DNA from: Saprospiraceae bacterium
Lineage (GTDB): Bacteria > Bacteroidota > Bacteroidia > Chitinophagales > Saprospiraceae
Assembly: GCA_020627705.1 (NCBI GenBank)
Contig: JAHDGJ010000022.1
Span: 1-55,858, forward strand
Direction: 5' to 3'
Length of the DNA stretch: 55,858 bases
In this document: positions 8,029 through 17,091 of the stretch, one piece after another
How the letters are laid out: each line of letters opens with the position of its first letter
How positions within the stretch are numbered: position 1 is the stretch's first letter
Program-made: the position numbers and the translations under genes
The notes under the pieces: generated by a model
What the model saw: only the letters and a program-made list of their open reading frames with translations
Databases searched by the model: none
Told to the model about the DNA's origin: nothing

Positions 8029-9792
8029 GTGTTTAAATCTCTAAAAGTATTTTTAGCAGCAACTGTTTTTTTTATCTTTTCTTGTAATATTAGTAATGAA
8101 GAGCCTGATGTTACTCAAGGATTGACCATTGATCCTCCATCGATTCCAACCCAAGCTTCATTGTATGGACAAGTGACTGATAACAATGGGTTACCTATAA
8201 GCGATGTAATGGTGCAAATAGATGATGATCTAACGGTCATTACTGACGAAAATGGTTATTATTCCTTTAAAAATGTTGAATTGAATCAACTAGGTTCAAC
8301 TATCAAAGTTGAAGCAGAAGGCTTTTTTCCGGCATTAAAATTTGTTCAAGCAATTTCCAATAGTAAACATTTTGTTCCTGTGACTTTGGTTGAAAAAAAA
8401 TTAAAAGGATTGTTTGACACCTCATCAGACAAAACAATAGAGTTAGGAGATGGGGCTCAGATTAAATTTGAATCTGGAAGTATTGCTAAAGAAAACGGAG
8501 ATGGATTTAATGGTATCGTTAAAGTATATGCTCATTGGATGAATCCCAGTTTGGCAAATACTTTCATTGAAATGCCGGGAGATTTAAGAGCATTTGATAA
8601 TGATCAAAGTTTTAAAATTCTTACGACCTACGGTATGATTGCTGTAGAGTTAGAGGATGAAGCTGGATCAAAATTAAATATTGCTTCTGGAGAAACCGCA
8701 GAATTAATTTTCCCACTTTCTCAAGAATTTCTAGATTCTGCACCATCGCAAATAAGTCTTTGGTTTTTTGATCAAGCTTCAGGATATTGGATTGAAGAGG
8801 GGGTAGCTAATTTAGAGGGTAATAAATACGTGGGTGAGGTTAGTCATTTTACTTTTTGGAATTGTGATGTGCCTTCTAACTTTATAAAATTATCAGGGAC
8901 CATAAAAGATCGAAATGGAAATTTTATTTCATCGGTGCTTCTAGAGTTTATTAATAGTGAAATTGGGAAAGGACATGTCATCACCGACATCAATGGTAAT
9001 TTCAAAATAAATGTACCGAAGAATAAAGAGTTGGTCTTGAATCTTCGCGATCATTGTGGGAATTTTATCGAAATCCAACAATTCGATGGTTTCGATGAGG
9101 ACACAAATATTGGGAATGTCTTATGGACTAATAGTGATATCGTATATGTATCAGGGTCTGTTTTCAAATGTGATGGTGCTCCAATCACGGATGGATATTT
9201 AAAGGTTACAAGTTCCATTGGACCTAATTTTTTAATCGAATCGGATGATCTAGGATTAGTTTCATTTCAAATTCCAAATTGCGAAGGACTAGATGTATTG
9301 ACCGTTCAAGGAATTGATAAGGAAAACTTTAATTACACAACCCCTAAGATTTTAGAGGTTGAAGGAGGCAATCTTCTAGATTTTGGTATGTTGCATACTT
9401 GTGGCGAAATGGATGAGTATCTGGTAATCGAATATGAAAACGGTCTTTTAATCACTGAAGAAATCGGGATGGCTTTAAATGGAACCTTAAAATTTATTGG
9501 GGTTGGAGAAAATGATCTAAATGTAAATGTTGAACTAGAAAACAATATAGAGATCAATCAATCAATGACACCTTTAAATGCTAGCTACTTTGTAAATGCA
9601 AATGCAAATACGCCTAGTTTATATGTTAGTTGTGAAAATGAAGAGTGTGAAGAGTTTTCTTTTACATTTACTAAAGTTGCCCATTCCATAGGTGAATACT
9701 TTGAAGGTAGTTTTGAAGGAAGGTTGAGTAGTCCAAATTTAGGAACTTCAAAAGATTTAGCAGGAAATTTCAAAGTGATAAGGAATTTCTAA
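8029..9792 (+). CDS. lipoprotein with carboxypeptidase-regulatory-like beta domains
   Basis: This 587-residue protein begins at a GTG. The leader MFKSLKVFLAATVFFIFSC is a typical lipoprotein signal with the lipid-bearing Cys at 19. Residues 45-115 form a carboxypeptidase-regulatory-like (Ig-fold) domain (LYGQVTDNNGLPISDVMV, then TDENGYYSF). Similar motifs recur near 290-350 (LSGTIKDRNGNFISSVLLEF, DINGNFKINV) and near 375-440. A ZU5-like central part (LGDGAQIKFESGSI) lies between. It is likely surface-exposed and structural or carbohydrate-binding; no catalytic residues are evident. No T9SS tail is seen. The GTG start is chosen because no in-frame ATG precedes the signal peptide. Confidence 0.82.
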   Translation: MFKSLKVFLAATVFFIFSCNISNEEPDVTQGLTIDPPSIPTQASLYGQVTDNNGLPISDVMVQIDDDLTVITDENGYYSFKNVELNQLGSTIKVEAEGFFPALKFVQAISNSKHFVPVTLVEKKLKGLFDTSSDKTIELGDGAQIKFESGSIAKENGDGFNGIVKVYAHWMNPSLANTFIEMPGDLRAFDNDQSFKILTTYGMIAVELEDEAGSKLNIASGETAELIFPLSQEFLDSAPSQISLWFFDQASGYWIEEGVANLEGNKYVGEVSHFTFWNCDVPSNFIKLSGTIKDRNGNFISSVLLEFINSEIGKGHVITDINGNFKINVPKNKELVLNLRDHCGNFIEIQQFDGFDEDTNIGNVLWTNSDIVYVSGSVFKCDGAPITDGYLKVTSSIGPNFLIESDDLGLVSFQIPNCEGLDVLTVQGIDKENFNYTTPKILEVEGGNLLDFGMLHTCGEMDEYLVIEYENGLLITEEIGMALNGTLKFIGVGENDLNVNVELENNIEINQSMTPLNASYFVNANANTPSLYVSCENEECEEFSFTFTKVAHSIGEYFEGSFEGRLSSPNLGTSKDLAGNFKVIRNF

Positions 9793-9804
9793 CTTCTAGT
9801 AAAA

Positions 9805-9834
9805 AGGGCTCTTCCTATTTTTAGAAAGAGCCCT
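9805..9834. terminator. hairpin after lipoprotein gene, possible terminator
   Basis: A 9-bp perfect stem AGGGCTCTT/AAGAGCCCT with a 12-nt loop lies 13 bp after the stop codon. It is flanked by A runs rather than a T run on this strand, so intrinsic termination is uncertain. A second imperfect hairpin (CCCATCTCTT with AAGAGCGATGGG) follows at 9841-9873. Together they may form a 3' stabilising structure. Confidence 0.4.
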
Positions 9835-10023
9835 AAAAAACCCATCTCTTCTATACCTTGTAAAGAGCGATGGGCTCCTTTGACTGACAACAATAACACG
9901 TTATAGAAATATTAAAGTATACTCAATTTGTAAGCGCATCGTCCAACGACCAATTTCACTCGACTAACGCAATATCAAATAAGACGTGAACAAACTTTTT
10001 GAAGTAAATTGCGTCCTCAGAGT

Positions 10024-10515
10024 ATGAACTTCATTTATTTATTAAGTTTTCTTTTTTCTATCCATACTGCGCATGACATTCACATCTGCAAGACTGATTT
10101 ACATTTTAAATCAGAAAAGCAGTCGATGCAGATCAGTGTGCATATTTTTTTGGATGATTTGGAAGAAGAATTAGTTAAAATAGGAGCCAAAGAACCTAGA
10201 CTCTGTACAGAAAAGGAGTCTGAAAATGCCGAATCTTTTTTGATTAAATACATTACGGATCGGGTAAAAATTAAAAATGAAATTCAAGAATTCCAACTAG
10301 AGTATGTAGGTAAAGAACCTTCTGAAGACTTACTTGCCGTCTGGTGTTATTTTGAAATACCGATGGAAACCATTTCTGATTTAAAGGTGATTAATACAAT
10401 CATGTTTGAAAAATTTGATGACCAACAGAATATGATCTCGTTTAAAATTGATGGAAAACGCAAAGCGTTTCACATCACCCAAAAAGGAGATGGGTTTCAG
10501 AAACTAAAAGTGTAG
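10024..10515 (+). CDS. DUF6702 family exported protein
   Basis: This 163-residue protein has an N-terminal signal peptide ([18 protein letters not shown]). It resembles the Bacteroidota DUF6702 family: a 'H-x-I-H-I-C-K-T-D' opening, IS[12 protein letters not shown], and a C-terminal beta region. The role is unknown. A TTG at 10009 is in frame, but the ATG at 10024 fits the signal peptide. Its stop is one base from the yidD start, so the two are almost certainly co-transcribed. Confidence 0.8.
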   Translation: MNFIYLLSFLFSIHTAHDIHICKTDLHFKSEKQSMQISVHIFLDDLEEELVKIGAKEPRLCTEKESENAESFLIKYITDRVKIKNEIQEFQLEYVGKEPSEDLLAVWCYFEIPMETISDLKVINTIMFEKFDDQQNMISFKIDGKRKAFHITQKGDGFQKLKV

Positions 10516-10516
10516 C

Positions 10517-10747
10517 ATGCTCAAAAAACTTTTTATTTTTCCTATAAAGTTGTACCAAAAATTTATATCCCCTCTATTAGGTCCTTCGTGTAGATTTACT
10601 CCCACATGCAGTCATTATATGGTAGAGGCCATCGAAGAGTGGGGTGTTTTTAAAGGCACTTGGTTGGGATTAAAAAGAATCGGTAAATGTCATCCTTGGG
10701 GTGGAGTTGGCGAAGACCCTGTGCCTAAGCGAAAGTCAAAAACCTAA
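10517..10747 (+). CDS. yidD: membrane protein insertion efficiency factor YidD
   Basis: This 76-residue protein shows the YidD signature: a short hydrophobic amphipathic N-terminus ([19 protein letters not shown]), then [16 protein letters not shown] and the C-terminal [12 protein letters not shown]. YidD sits at the inner face of the cytoplasmic membrane near YidC and helps insert membrane proteins. In most genomes it lies by rnpA/yidC; here it is with a DUF6702 gene, an arrangement found in Bacteroidota to my knowledge. Confidence 0.96.
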   Translation: MLKKLFIFPIKLYQKFISPLLGPSCRFTPTCSHYMVEAIEEWGVFKGTWLGLKRIGKCHPWGGVGEDPVPKRKSKT

Positions 10748-10766
10748 GTCCTAAATGGTTTTATTC

Positions 10767-12023
10767 TCAAATAGAGATATAAAATTTCCCAATTTTGCTT
10801 TTTCCTTTTGAGGTCAATACATATAGATACATTCCTGAATCTAAATGTTCGACATTAAGCTTATGTTCCTTTCCAATCAATTCCAACTTTTCTAGCAAGA
10901 CCCCTTGCAGATTGTAAATTTGGAAAGTAGAAATTGCCACATCTTGACGAATATTTAGTTCTCCAAAGGATGGGTTGGGATATATGGTGACATCAATTTC
11001 TGATGCAAGTTCTATATTTGAAGTGGACGCTTCTTTGCACCCTGTGGCGATCAAATTTTCGTCACTCCAAAGTGGTCTACGTGTCGGGTGATAAAGTGTT
11101 CCAATCATTCTTGTAATTTGCCCTTGAGTAAACATCTTTTTGCAACGATGATTGTAATCCATAAAATTTTCACCATTGGTATGTACGCCGCAACTCATGT
11201 CGTTATTATTGCAGCCATCAAGATAGATTATACCCCCAGTAGTCGGAGGAGTGTCTGCAACTATATCATTGTCGGAACAACCTCCTTCGAATGTATGAAA
11301 TAAGTTGAGCCAGTGTCCTGCCTCATGACTGCAAACAGAAGCCCAGTCGTCGTCATTATCTAGTTCTGAATGTTCTCCAAAACCCCATCGAATCGAGCTA
11401 TAAAAAATGCCGTCTTCATTGTTGTTACTGTTAAATGTGCTTGGGAAATAAGCGTATCCAGTAAAATTTGATGGCCCACCGGATGTGTATTTTGGGAAAT
11501 AAATATTAAGGTATTTGTAGTTGTCCCAAGCATGTTGGAACAAATCTCCTTCATTGTAAACGGCCAAGGAATCTTCATGATAAATTAGTCCCGAAGTTTC
11601 ATTGCCAAAAGGATCTATGGTCGCCAAACAAAAGGTAACATCCAAAGATCCCTTTATGCTATCAAACTGTGGATCGATGGTTTCCCAACCATCATTTAAC
11701 CCTTGAAAATCTTGATTCAATCGTTCTAAACCAGAGAGTGCTTGTTCCATGCCCATTCTACCATCATCGCCCCAATGAAAAACATGCATTACTACTGGAA
11801 TGACAAATTCGTTTTGTACAAAAAAATCTTTGTTTTTTTCAATTTCCTCAATCATCGATCGTAACCAAACTTCCATTTGATCATGATCTTGCTTGGCTTC
11901 TGGATTTTGGATTTTCATTCTTTTGAGTATGGACGTTTTCGAACATGGACTTTCTAACTCTTGACCAATTATAGATGTTTGTAGAAGACAAAAAAGAGCT
12001 ATGGTTGAAAGTAAAAGTTTCAT
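10767..12023 (-). CDS. secreted M43-type zinc metalloprotease with T9SS tail
   Basis: This 418-residue protein has a signal peptide (to about residue 20, IIGQ), a pro-like region, and a pappalysin/M43 catalytic domain. The zinc motif HEAGHWLNLFH, near residue 235, is the extended HExxHxxxxxH form, followed by ENFMDY, the Met-turn region. The last 75 residues are a T9SS type A sorting domain (VTIYPNPSFGELNI, then GMYLYVLTSKGKSKIGKFYI). It is an extracellular endopeptidase probably used for nutrient protein degradation. It is convergent with yidD and divergent from the M28 peptidase, a second exported peptidase. Confidence 0.93.
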   Translation of the reverse strand: MKLLLSTIALFCLLQTSIIGQELESPCSKTSILKRMKIQNPEAKQDHDQMEVWLRSMIEEIEKNKDFFVQNEFVIPVVMHVFHWGDDGRMGMEQALSGLERLNQDFQGLNDGWETIDPQFDSIKGSLDVTFCLATIDPFGNETSGLIYHEDSLAVYNEGDLFQHAWDNYKYLNIYFPKYTSGGPSNFTGYAYFPSTFNSNNNEDGIFYSSIRWGFGEHSELDNDDDWASVCSHEAGHWLNLFHTFEGGCSDNDIVADTPPTTGGIIYLDGCNNNDMSCGVHTNGENFMDYNHRCKKMFTQGQITRMIGTLYHPTRRPLWSDENLIATGCKEASTSNIELASEIDVTIYPNPSFGELNIRQDVAISTFQIYNLQGVLLEKLELIGKEHKLNVEHLDSGMYLYVLTSKGKSKIGKFYISI

Positions 12024-12073
12024 TTTAGTACATTTAGATTTAGCGAATTGACTTTTATTTTAATTTCTTTACC

Positions 12074-13543
12074 ATGGGTGATGTAATCAAATTTATACGA
12101 ATAATTTTATTTCTATTGGTTTTTATCAATGTAGGATTTGCCCAAGAAGTCCCTTCTGATCTCTTAAATGAATTGACTAAAAGTGAATTTTTACAAAAGG
12201 ATCTCCAAGAATTATGCGATCAAATTGGAGGCCGGGTAACGGGCTCAAAATCAAATGAAAAAGCAATAGAGTGGGCTTATTCCAAATTGAGGGAGGCAAA
12301 AGTCAAGGTTTGGAAACAAGACTTCGAAATGCCGGTAATGTGGGATGAAAAGGCCTCTAAGTTTAGAATCTCAGGTGATTTGAATTTTAGACCCTTAGCG
12401 GTTGCAAAATACCAAACCATGCCAGGCAATTATGTAGGCAGACTCATTGATGTCGGCATGGGCACGGAGGAAGAGGTAGCACAGGTTACTGAAGAGCTCA
12501 AAGATAATTTTGCTTTGGTTGAAACTGATCTTTGCTTTGATATCGACGGCTTGTTTAATGAATATATCCATGCTTCTAAGGTTGAGGCACTTCTAAGAGA
12601 AAAGAAAGTAAAGGGTATAGTCTTTATGGCATCACGGCCTCAGAAACTACTCTACAGGTTTATACCTTCCAAAGTGACCGAAAATGATTTGCCTCAATTT
12701 GTTATGGCCCGTGAGGATGCCAAAAGATGTCAACGTTCTATACGCATAGGCAAACAACTAAATTTTTTGACTACGGTCAAAGCGGAGATAGGTGGGAAGT
12801 TTACTTCCTCTAATATACTCGCCGAAATTCCTGGTACCGAGTTAAAAGAAGAAGTGATATTAATTGGTGCGCATTTGGACTCATGGGCATTGGGTACTGG
12901 CGCAAATGACAACGGATGTAATGTAAGTATGCTCATTGATATTGCTCGTCAATTAAAAAAATTAAATCTCAAGCCCAAGCGTACCATTCGTTTTGCCCTA
13001 TGGAATGGAGAAGAACAAGGTTATTTTGGGTCTTGGGCTTACACCAAACAAAACCAATCTAGTTTGGATAATCATAAAATGGCAATGTCAGTAGATATAG
13101 GTTCTGGAGAAATTATAGGGTTCTTTACGAATGGACGGGAGGATCTTACTTCCTTAATGAATACATTGGTAAAGCCTATTGATCCTGATTCGAGCCTTAC
13201 GATGATAAATGTGCCCATCGTCGGAACGGATAATTTTGATTTCATGCTAGAAGGAATCCCCAATTTGGTGGCCTCTCATAAACCTGCAAGCTATGGCATA
13301 AATTATCACGCCAGTTCGGATACCTATGATAAGGTGGATTTAAAATCTTTAAAACAAAACACAAAACTTATTGCCTCTGTATTGTGGCTTTATGCGAATG
13401 CTGACCCAAAATTTATCAACCTGCCAAGAAATTCGCGCAAAGAGATCGAAAGCATTTTTCAAAAATTTGACTTAGAGTTTTCTATGCGTATGTTTAATGT
13501 TTGGGATAGTTGGAAGAATGGACAAAGGGGTAGAGTAGAATGA
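12074..13543 (+). CDS. exported M28 family metallopeptidase (carboxypeptidase Q-like)
   Basis: This 489-residue protein has a signal peptide ending near FAQ (residue 24), a PA-like region in the first half (residues about 120-230), and an M28 zinc peptidase domain. Dinuclear zinc ligands are visible in order: GAHLDSW near 265, GANDNG near 276, WNGEEQG near 312, a D in SVDIGSG near 340, and YHASSDTYD near 415. The layout resembles carboxypeptidase Q or plasma glutamate carboxypeptidase, which remove residues from short peptides in the periplasm. It may finish peptides released by the neighbouring M43 protease (inference). Confidence 0.92.
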   Translation: MGDVIKFIRIILFLLVFINVGFAQEVPSDLLNELTKSEFLQKDLQELCDQIGGRVTGSKSNEKAIEWAYSKLREAKVKVWKQDFEMPVMWDEKASKFRISGDLNFRPLAVAKYQTMPGNYVGRLIDVGMGTEEEVAQVTEELKDNFALVETDLCFDIDGLFNEYIHASKVEALLREKKVKGIVFMASRPQKLLYRFIPSKVTENDLPQFVMAREDAKRCQRSIRIGKQLNFLTTVKAEIGGKFTSSNILAEIPGTELKEEVILIGAHLDSWALGTGANDNGCNVSMLIDIARQLKKLNLKPKRTIRFALWNGEEQGYFGSWAYTKQNQSSLDNHKMAMSVDIGSGEIIGFFTNGREDLTSLMNTLVKPIDPDSSLTMINVPIVGTDNFDFMLEGIPNLVASHKPASYGINYHASSDTYDKVDLKSLKQNTKLIASVLWLYANADPKFINLPRNSRKEIESIFQKFDLEFSMRMFNVWDSWKNGQRGRVE

Positions 13544-13569
13544 AAAACCCCGAGTCCTCAGACTCAGGG
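13543..13569 (-). terminator. terminator of haloperoxidase-like gene
   Basis: On the minus strand CCCTGAGTC, loop TGAG, GACTCGGGG is followed by five T residues. It overlaps the end of the convergent M28 gene. The plus strand lacks a T run, so it serves the minus-strand gene. Confidence 0.72.
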
Positions 13570-13592
13570 CGACATTAAGAGTAATCAAGGGT

Positions 13593-15029
13593 TTACTGAC
13601 GCACGCTGTAATCATTGACAGCATCCGCAATTTCGTAACCAAGGCGTAAACCCTCAGAGCAGTCCATCTCTATATGTACTCCTAAGGGTATTCTAGAGAA
13701 AGCATTTTCTGCAGCCATTTCTTCAATAGAAGAAAATGTTCGTGGCATTCCTCTAAATTCAGTTCGACCTTCATGTGATCTGTCCGTAAAAGTCATCTCG
13801 TTACCATAGAAATCTATAAACACTCCACCAGCTGCAGAAGCAAAGCAAGAGTGGCCAGACGGATACCCAGGAAAGGTTGGGTTAGGCCATGGAATCAAAC
13901 TAAACAAATTGGTTTGATAGGTTGGGTCAATATAATTTTGGATGTATACACTTGGCCTCATGACCATATATTGGTATTTGTACTTCCAAGTGGCCACCGC
14001 AGCATCGTTTAACGAAAATCCAAGTTTTAGCATCAGATGTAATGAGGTTTCAAGATCTTCATCGTTTTGTGCAATCAATTGATTTGCAATGGAGACCTGT
14101 CTCATGGGTGGAGAAAACATTAAGCCTTCTACATCGTCGCTCCAAAACTCTGCAATCCATAGATCCTCATTGTCTTGTTCTCTTGCCGTATTGTTGGATA
14201 CTACCACATCCATCATTTGCTGATAATAATTGCTATTTGGATCTTCACTATAAGCCACTGGTTCAACTGTCGTCGTCTCATTTGGATCGATAGCAAAGGT
14301 TCTAACATTTCCCCAGTATGGGAATAAAGCCCTTTCTGGTTCAGCAGAAAAAGTCCAATACCCATCACCGGTTGGTGGTACATAGCTTATGGGTTGCGGG
14401 TCTAAAATTTGCTCTTCAGCAGAATCATCCGTTTGAGCATATTTTATAATTTGATTTGCAACATATTCGCCCCATTCATTTGAATCTTCCACTACTCGAT
14501 TGCTCACATTCTGTGCTTGAGAAATTCTTGAGTATTCGCTTTGTTCTAGTTCCGAAATTTTTGCTCTATATGCACTGGGTAGATTGATTATAAAATGATC
14601 TATAGATACGCTCAATGCTTTGTTTAAGGCAAGCTCGTAATTGATGTTACGTGCTTTTTCACGTTGATCAATTTTAAGCCCCTGCAATATTTTTTCGTTA
14701 GAATGAAAATTTCGCATTGCAGGTACGGCAGTTTCAAAACTAGCTAAGTAAATGTATGCTATGGATCGTGCTGTCGAATTGGGTCTCATTCCTGTGGCAT
14801 ACTGATCGATTTCGCAAAGCAAGTGATTCCAATTTTCAAGAACTTCGCTGTCCAAATTACTGAGGTTTTCGTTGTTTCCATTGCCTCCCCCTCCGTTTCC
14901 TCCTCCGCCTCTTCCTCCTCTTAATTCGGCGTTTTCCACACCAAGGAGTTCAGAATCATCCGAACAGGATTGAATTATAAAAATGGACAGGGCAACAATA
15001 ATGAGCAATTTTAATTGGTAAACTTTCAT
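13593..15029 (-). CDS. vanadium-dependent haloperoxidase / PAP2 family lipoprotein
   Basis: This 478-residue protein has a lipoprotein leader (IFIIQSC, Cys 22), a Gly/Asn-rich linker (residues about 38-57) and a PAP2/vanadium haloperoxidase domain. All three family motifs can be read: K-x6-RP (KYQYMVMRP), PSGH (FPGYPSGHSCFAS) and SRxxxGxHxxxD (SRIPLGVHIEMD). These bind vanadate or phosphate; haloperoxidases oxidise halides with peroxide, whereas relatives are acid phosphatases. The sequence cannot tell which. It is outer-membrane or surface tethered. The flexible linker suggests exposure away from the membrane. Confidence 0.9.
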   Translation of the reverse strand: MKVYQLKLLIIVALSIFIIQSCSDDSELLGVENAELRGGRGGGGNGGGGNGNNENLSNLDSEVLENWNHLLCEIDQYATGMRPNSTARSIAYIYLASFETAVPAMRNFHSNEKILQGLKIDQREKARNINYELALNKALSVSIDHFIINLPSAYRAKISELEQSEYSRISQAQNVSNRVVEDSNEWGEYVANQIIKYAQTDDSAEEQILDPQPISYVPPTGDGYWTFSAEPERALFPYWGNVRTFAIDPNETTTVEPVAYSEDPNSNYYQQMMDVVVSNNTAREQDNEDLWIAEFWSDDVEGLMFSPPMRQVSIANQLIAQNDEDLETSLHLMLKLGFSLNDAAVATWKYKYQYMVMRPSVYIQNYIDPTYQTNLFSLIPWPNPTFPGYPSGHSCFASAAGGVFIDFYGNEMTFTDRSHEGRTEFRGMPRTFSSIEEMAAENAFSRIPLGVHIEMDCSEGLRLGYEIADAVNDYSVRQ

Positions 15030-15145
15030 ACTAAAAAATTTTAAGGATTAAAAAATATGAGCAGTAATGCTCACTCATTGGAATGTGTTTCAATATTGAT
15101 TTGATTACATTATTATTAGCACAATTATCTAGTGCTTAGTAGGGA

Positions 15146-15178
15146 ATAAAACAAGTAGAGCTTTGAGACTCTACTTGT
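15146..15178 (-). terminator. terminator of the VFPI-repeat gene
   Basis: ACAAGTAGAG and CTCTACTTGT form a perfect 10-bp stem with an 8-nt loop; on the minus strand it is followed by TTTTATT. It lies just after the stop of the gene ending at 15190. Confidence 0.8.
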
Positions 15179-15189
15179 CTCGTGAGGTT

Positions 15190-15879
15190 CTATTCATTCT
15201 CCTCGCGACATGCTTCTTTGAGTGCTTGTAATTCTTCTTGGCTTGACACCTCTACTTGTGTTTCGTCGTCATATTCTATCGTGATTGGAAAAACAAGCTC
15301 TGGTCTTTGTGCTTCATTACCGGCTTCTTGCTTATATGCTTTTATCGCCTCTTTTAATTCGCTTCTTGAATCAAAACCTAAGGTCTCTCCATCGATTATT
15401 ACGCTGATAGGAAAAACCAAGTCGAAGCATTTGAACCCTCTTCCTCTTTTACCTCTTTTACCTTTTTTGCCACCTCTTTGTCCTTTGCATTCTGATCTAA
15501 GCGCCTTTAATTCTTCTATTGTTTCTAATTGAAGCACTTCTCCATCCTCCGTAACGACTTCCAATGGAAAGACCAAAGTGGGTTTATTTTCTTTAGTTTT
15601 TTCTACTTCGTTTTCCGTAAACCAAGTGGCAATAGTTTCGTGAAGATTTTCGTAGTCAGATGCTTGTGCCGTAGATCCGTCAATAAATTCTATACTAATA
15701 GGGAAAACGAATTCGAGGCAGTGATTAATTCCTACCGTTCTATTTTGAATGTTTTCGATTGCGCTATCTGTAAAATTTTCTGTGTCAATAACTGAAGCTT
15801 CTTCAGAGTCGCAAGAAACTAGAAAGAATAATAGTAGCATCATTAAAAATGAAATTGGATTTTGAATTTTCTTAATCAT
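15190..15879 (-). CDS. lipoprotein with four VFPI-type repeats
   Basis: This 229-residue protein has a lipoprotein leader (FFLVSC, Cys 23) and four repeats of about 45 residues. Each is built as VFP[IL]-x-[VI]...DG-x...-ELKAL: VFPI at 58, VFPL at 103, VFPI at 155, VFPI at 196. The repeats group in two pairs, each bracketed by cysteines (C54/C131 and C151/C224), compatible with two disulfide-closed units (inference). A Lys/Arg/Gly-rich linker (133-149) joins the pairs. I know of no named function. It is divergent from the ECF sigma operon and may be its target or ligand. Confidence 0.85.
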   Translation of the reverse strand: MIKKIQNPISFLMMLLLFFLVSCDSEEASVIDTENFTDSAIENIQNRTVGINHCLEFVFPISIEFIDGSTAQASDYENLHETIATWFTENEVEKTKENKPTLVFPLEVVTEDGEVLQLETIEELKALRSECKGQRGGKKGKRGKRGRGFKCFDLVFPISVIIDGETLGFDSRSELKEAIKAYKQEAGNEAQRPELVFPITIEYDDETQVEVSSQEELQALKEACREENE

Positions 15880-16041
15880 GATATTTTTTTTAAAGTGATA
15901 AATGTTTGCAAAACCATGTTCTATTTTGCGGTTATATTGACTAAAGACAGGAGTGATTTATTTGTACTCACTTTAAAATTTCTTTTTTTAATAATTTTTA
16001 AAAAGCATTGTAAATCATACTTTCGAAGAGCGAAATAGATT

Positions 16042-16623
16042 ATGTCAGACAAGCTTTTGTGGAAAGAATTTAAATCAGGAAATCGAAAGGCCTTTGAGAC
16101 GATTTATAACACCTACTTTGAATTACTCCTTGCTTATGGTCAGAGATTCAGTGTTGATAATTCAACAGTTGAAGATGCTATTCAAGAGCTATTTGTAGAA
16201 CTATGGCAAAAAAAAGAAAGGCTTGCGGATGTTGACTACATCAAGCCTTATTTGTTATTGTCTATCAAACGCAAAATAATTCGACAGGTTAAAAAACAGC
16301 GTTTTACAGAGGCAGAAGAATATCACTTTGAGGCTCAATTGGATGTTGAGAAAATAATGGTACAACAGGAATGGAGTGCCGAAAGGTCAAATAAATTCAA
16401 AGCGGCTTTTTCAGATTTAAGTGATAGACAAAAAGAAATTCTTTACTTGAAATATTTTGCAGAGCTGGGATATGATGAGATTGCCCAACAAATGAATATG
16501 AATTATCAGTCCGCTCGAAATTTGGTGCATCGTGCCATTACTAAATTGACGGATTTAATTTCTGTTTTGGTATTTATGTTCTTAAGTGAGTACAAAATGT
16601 TGACTCACTACTTTACAGAGTAA
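16042..16623 (+). CDS. ECF-type RNA polymerase sigma factor (FecI-like)
   Basis: This 193-residue protein has region 2 at about 12-75 (VEDAIQELFVELWQKKERL) and region 4 at about 125-175 (LSDRQKEILYLKYFAELGYDE, then NYQSARNLVHRA). It heads an operon whose third gene is FecR and fourth is a TonB-dependent receptor, the classical cell-surface signalling order. The hydrophobic C-terminus (LISVLVFMFLSEY) is a frequent feature of Bacteroidota FecI-like factors. The stop lies 7 bp before the next start. Partner and pathway are inferred from context. Confidence 0.93.
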   Translation: MSDKLLWKEFKSGNRKAFETIYNTYFELLLAYGQRFSVDNSTVEDAIQELFVELWQKKERLADVDYIKPYLLLSIKRKIIRQVKKQRFTEAEEYHFEAQLDVEKIMVQQEWSAERSNKFKAAFSDLSDRQKEILYLKYFAELGYDEIAQQMNMNYQSARNLVHRAITKLTDLISVLVFMFLSEYKMLTHYFTE

Positions 16624-16630
16624 AAAGCAG

Positions 16631-17083
16631 ATGAAAAAAATTTGGATTTTTATTGGTATGGTTACATTATGTTATGCATGCCTACAAGAAGAAACAAGAG
16701 ACATTACTTTATTGTCCTATGTTGAGTCTTTTGAGACAGAGGCAGAACTAAGAGGCATTTATGTAGACGTGTCAAGTATGGACATCCAAATCGGATTTTC
16801 GGTAATTGATGAAAACAATATTGTGGGGCAATGTTTGCATTACACGGATGGACATAAAGAAATTTGGATAGATGAAAATTATTGGACGAGATTGACAGAA
16901 CTTGAAAAAGAGTATTTGATGTTTCATGAGCTTGGGCACTGTGTATTAAATAGAGGACATGATAACACGACAAATTCTATAGGCATTTGTCAAAGTATAA
17001 TGCAGGATGGTACTGGGCACTGTATCCGAAGATATAACACCAATACCCGTGATGCTTTGATCGACGAACTTTTTAATATTTAA
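16631..17083 (+). CDS. small exported metallopeptidase-like protein
   Basis: This 150-residue protein has a hydrophobic leader with a Cys at 17 (TLCYAC), a weak lipobox. A compact domain carries HELGHCVLNRGH at 99-110, the extended HExxHxxxxxH zinc motif of metzincin-like proteases, followed by SIMQ, a likely Met-turn. Cys residues at 68, 104, 120 and 131 might form disulfides. Similar short proteins are annotated as putative metallopeptidases in Bacteroidota. Its place between sigma factor and FecR (gaps of 7 and 8 bp) is unusual and suggests a role in that signalling system or in processing the receptor's substrate (inference). Confidence 0.8.
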   Translation: MKKIWIFIGMVTLCYACLQEETRDITLLSYVESFETEAELRGIYVDVSSMDIQIGFSVIDENNIVGQCLHYTDGHKEIWIDENYWTRLTELEKEYLMFHELGHCVLNRGHDNTTNSIGICQSIMQDGTGHCIRRYNTNTRDALIDELFNI

Positions 17084-17091
17084 TTTGATCA

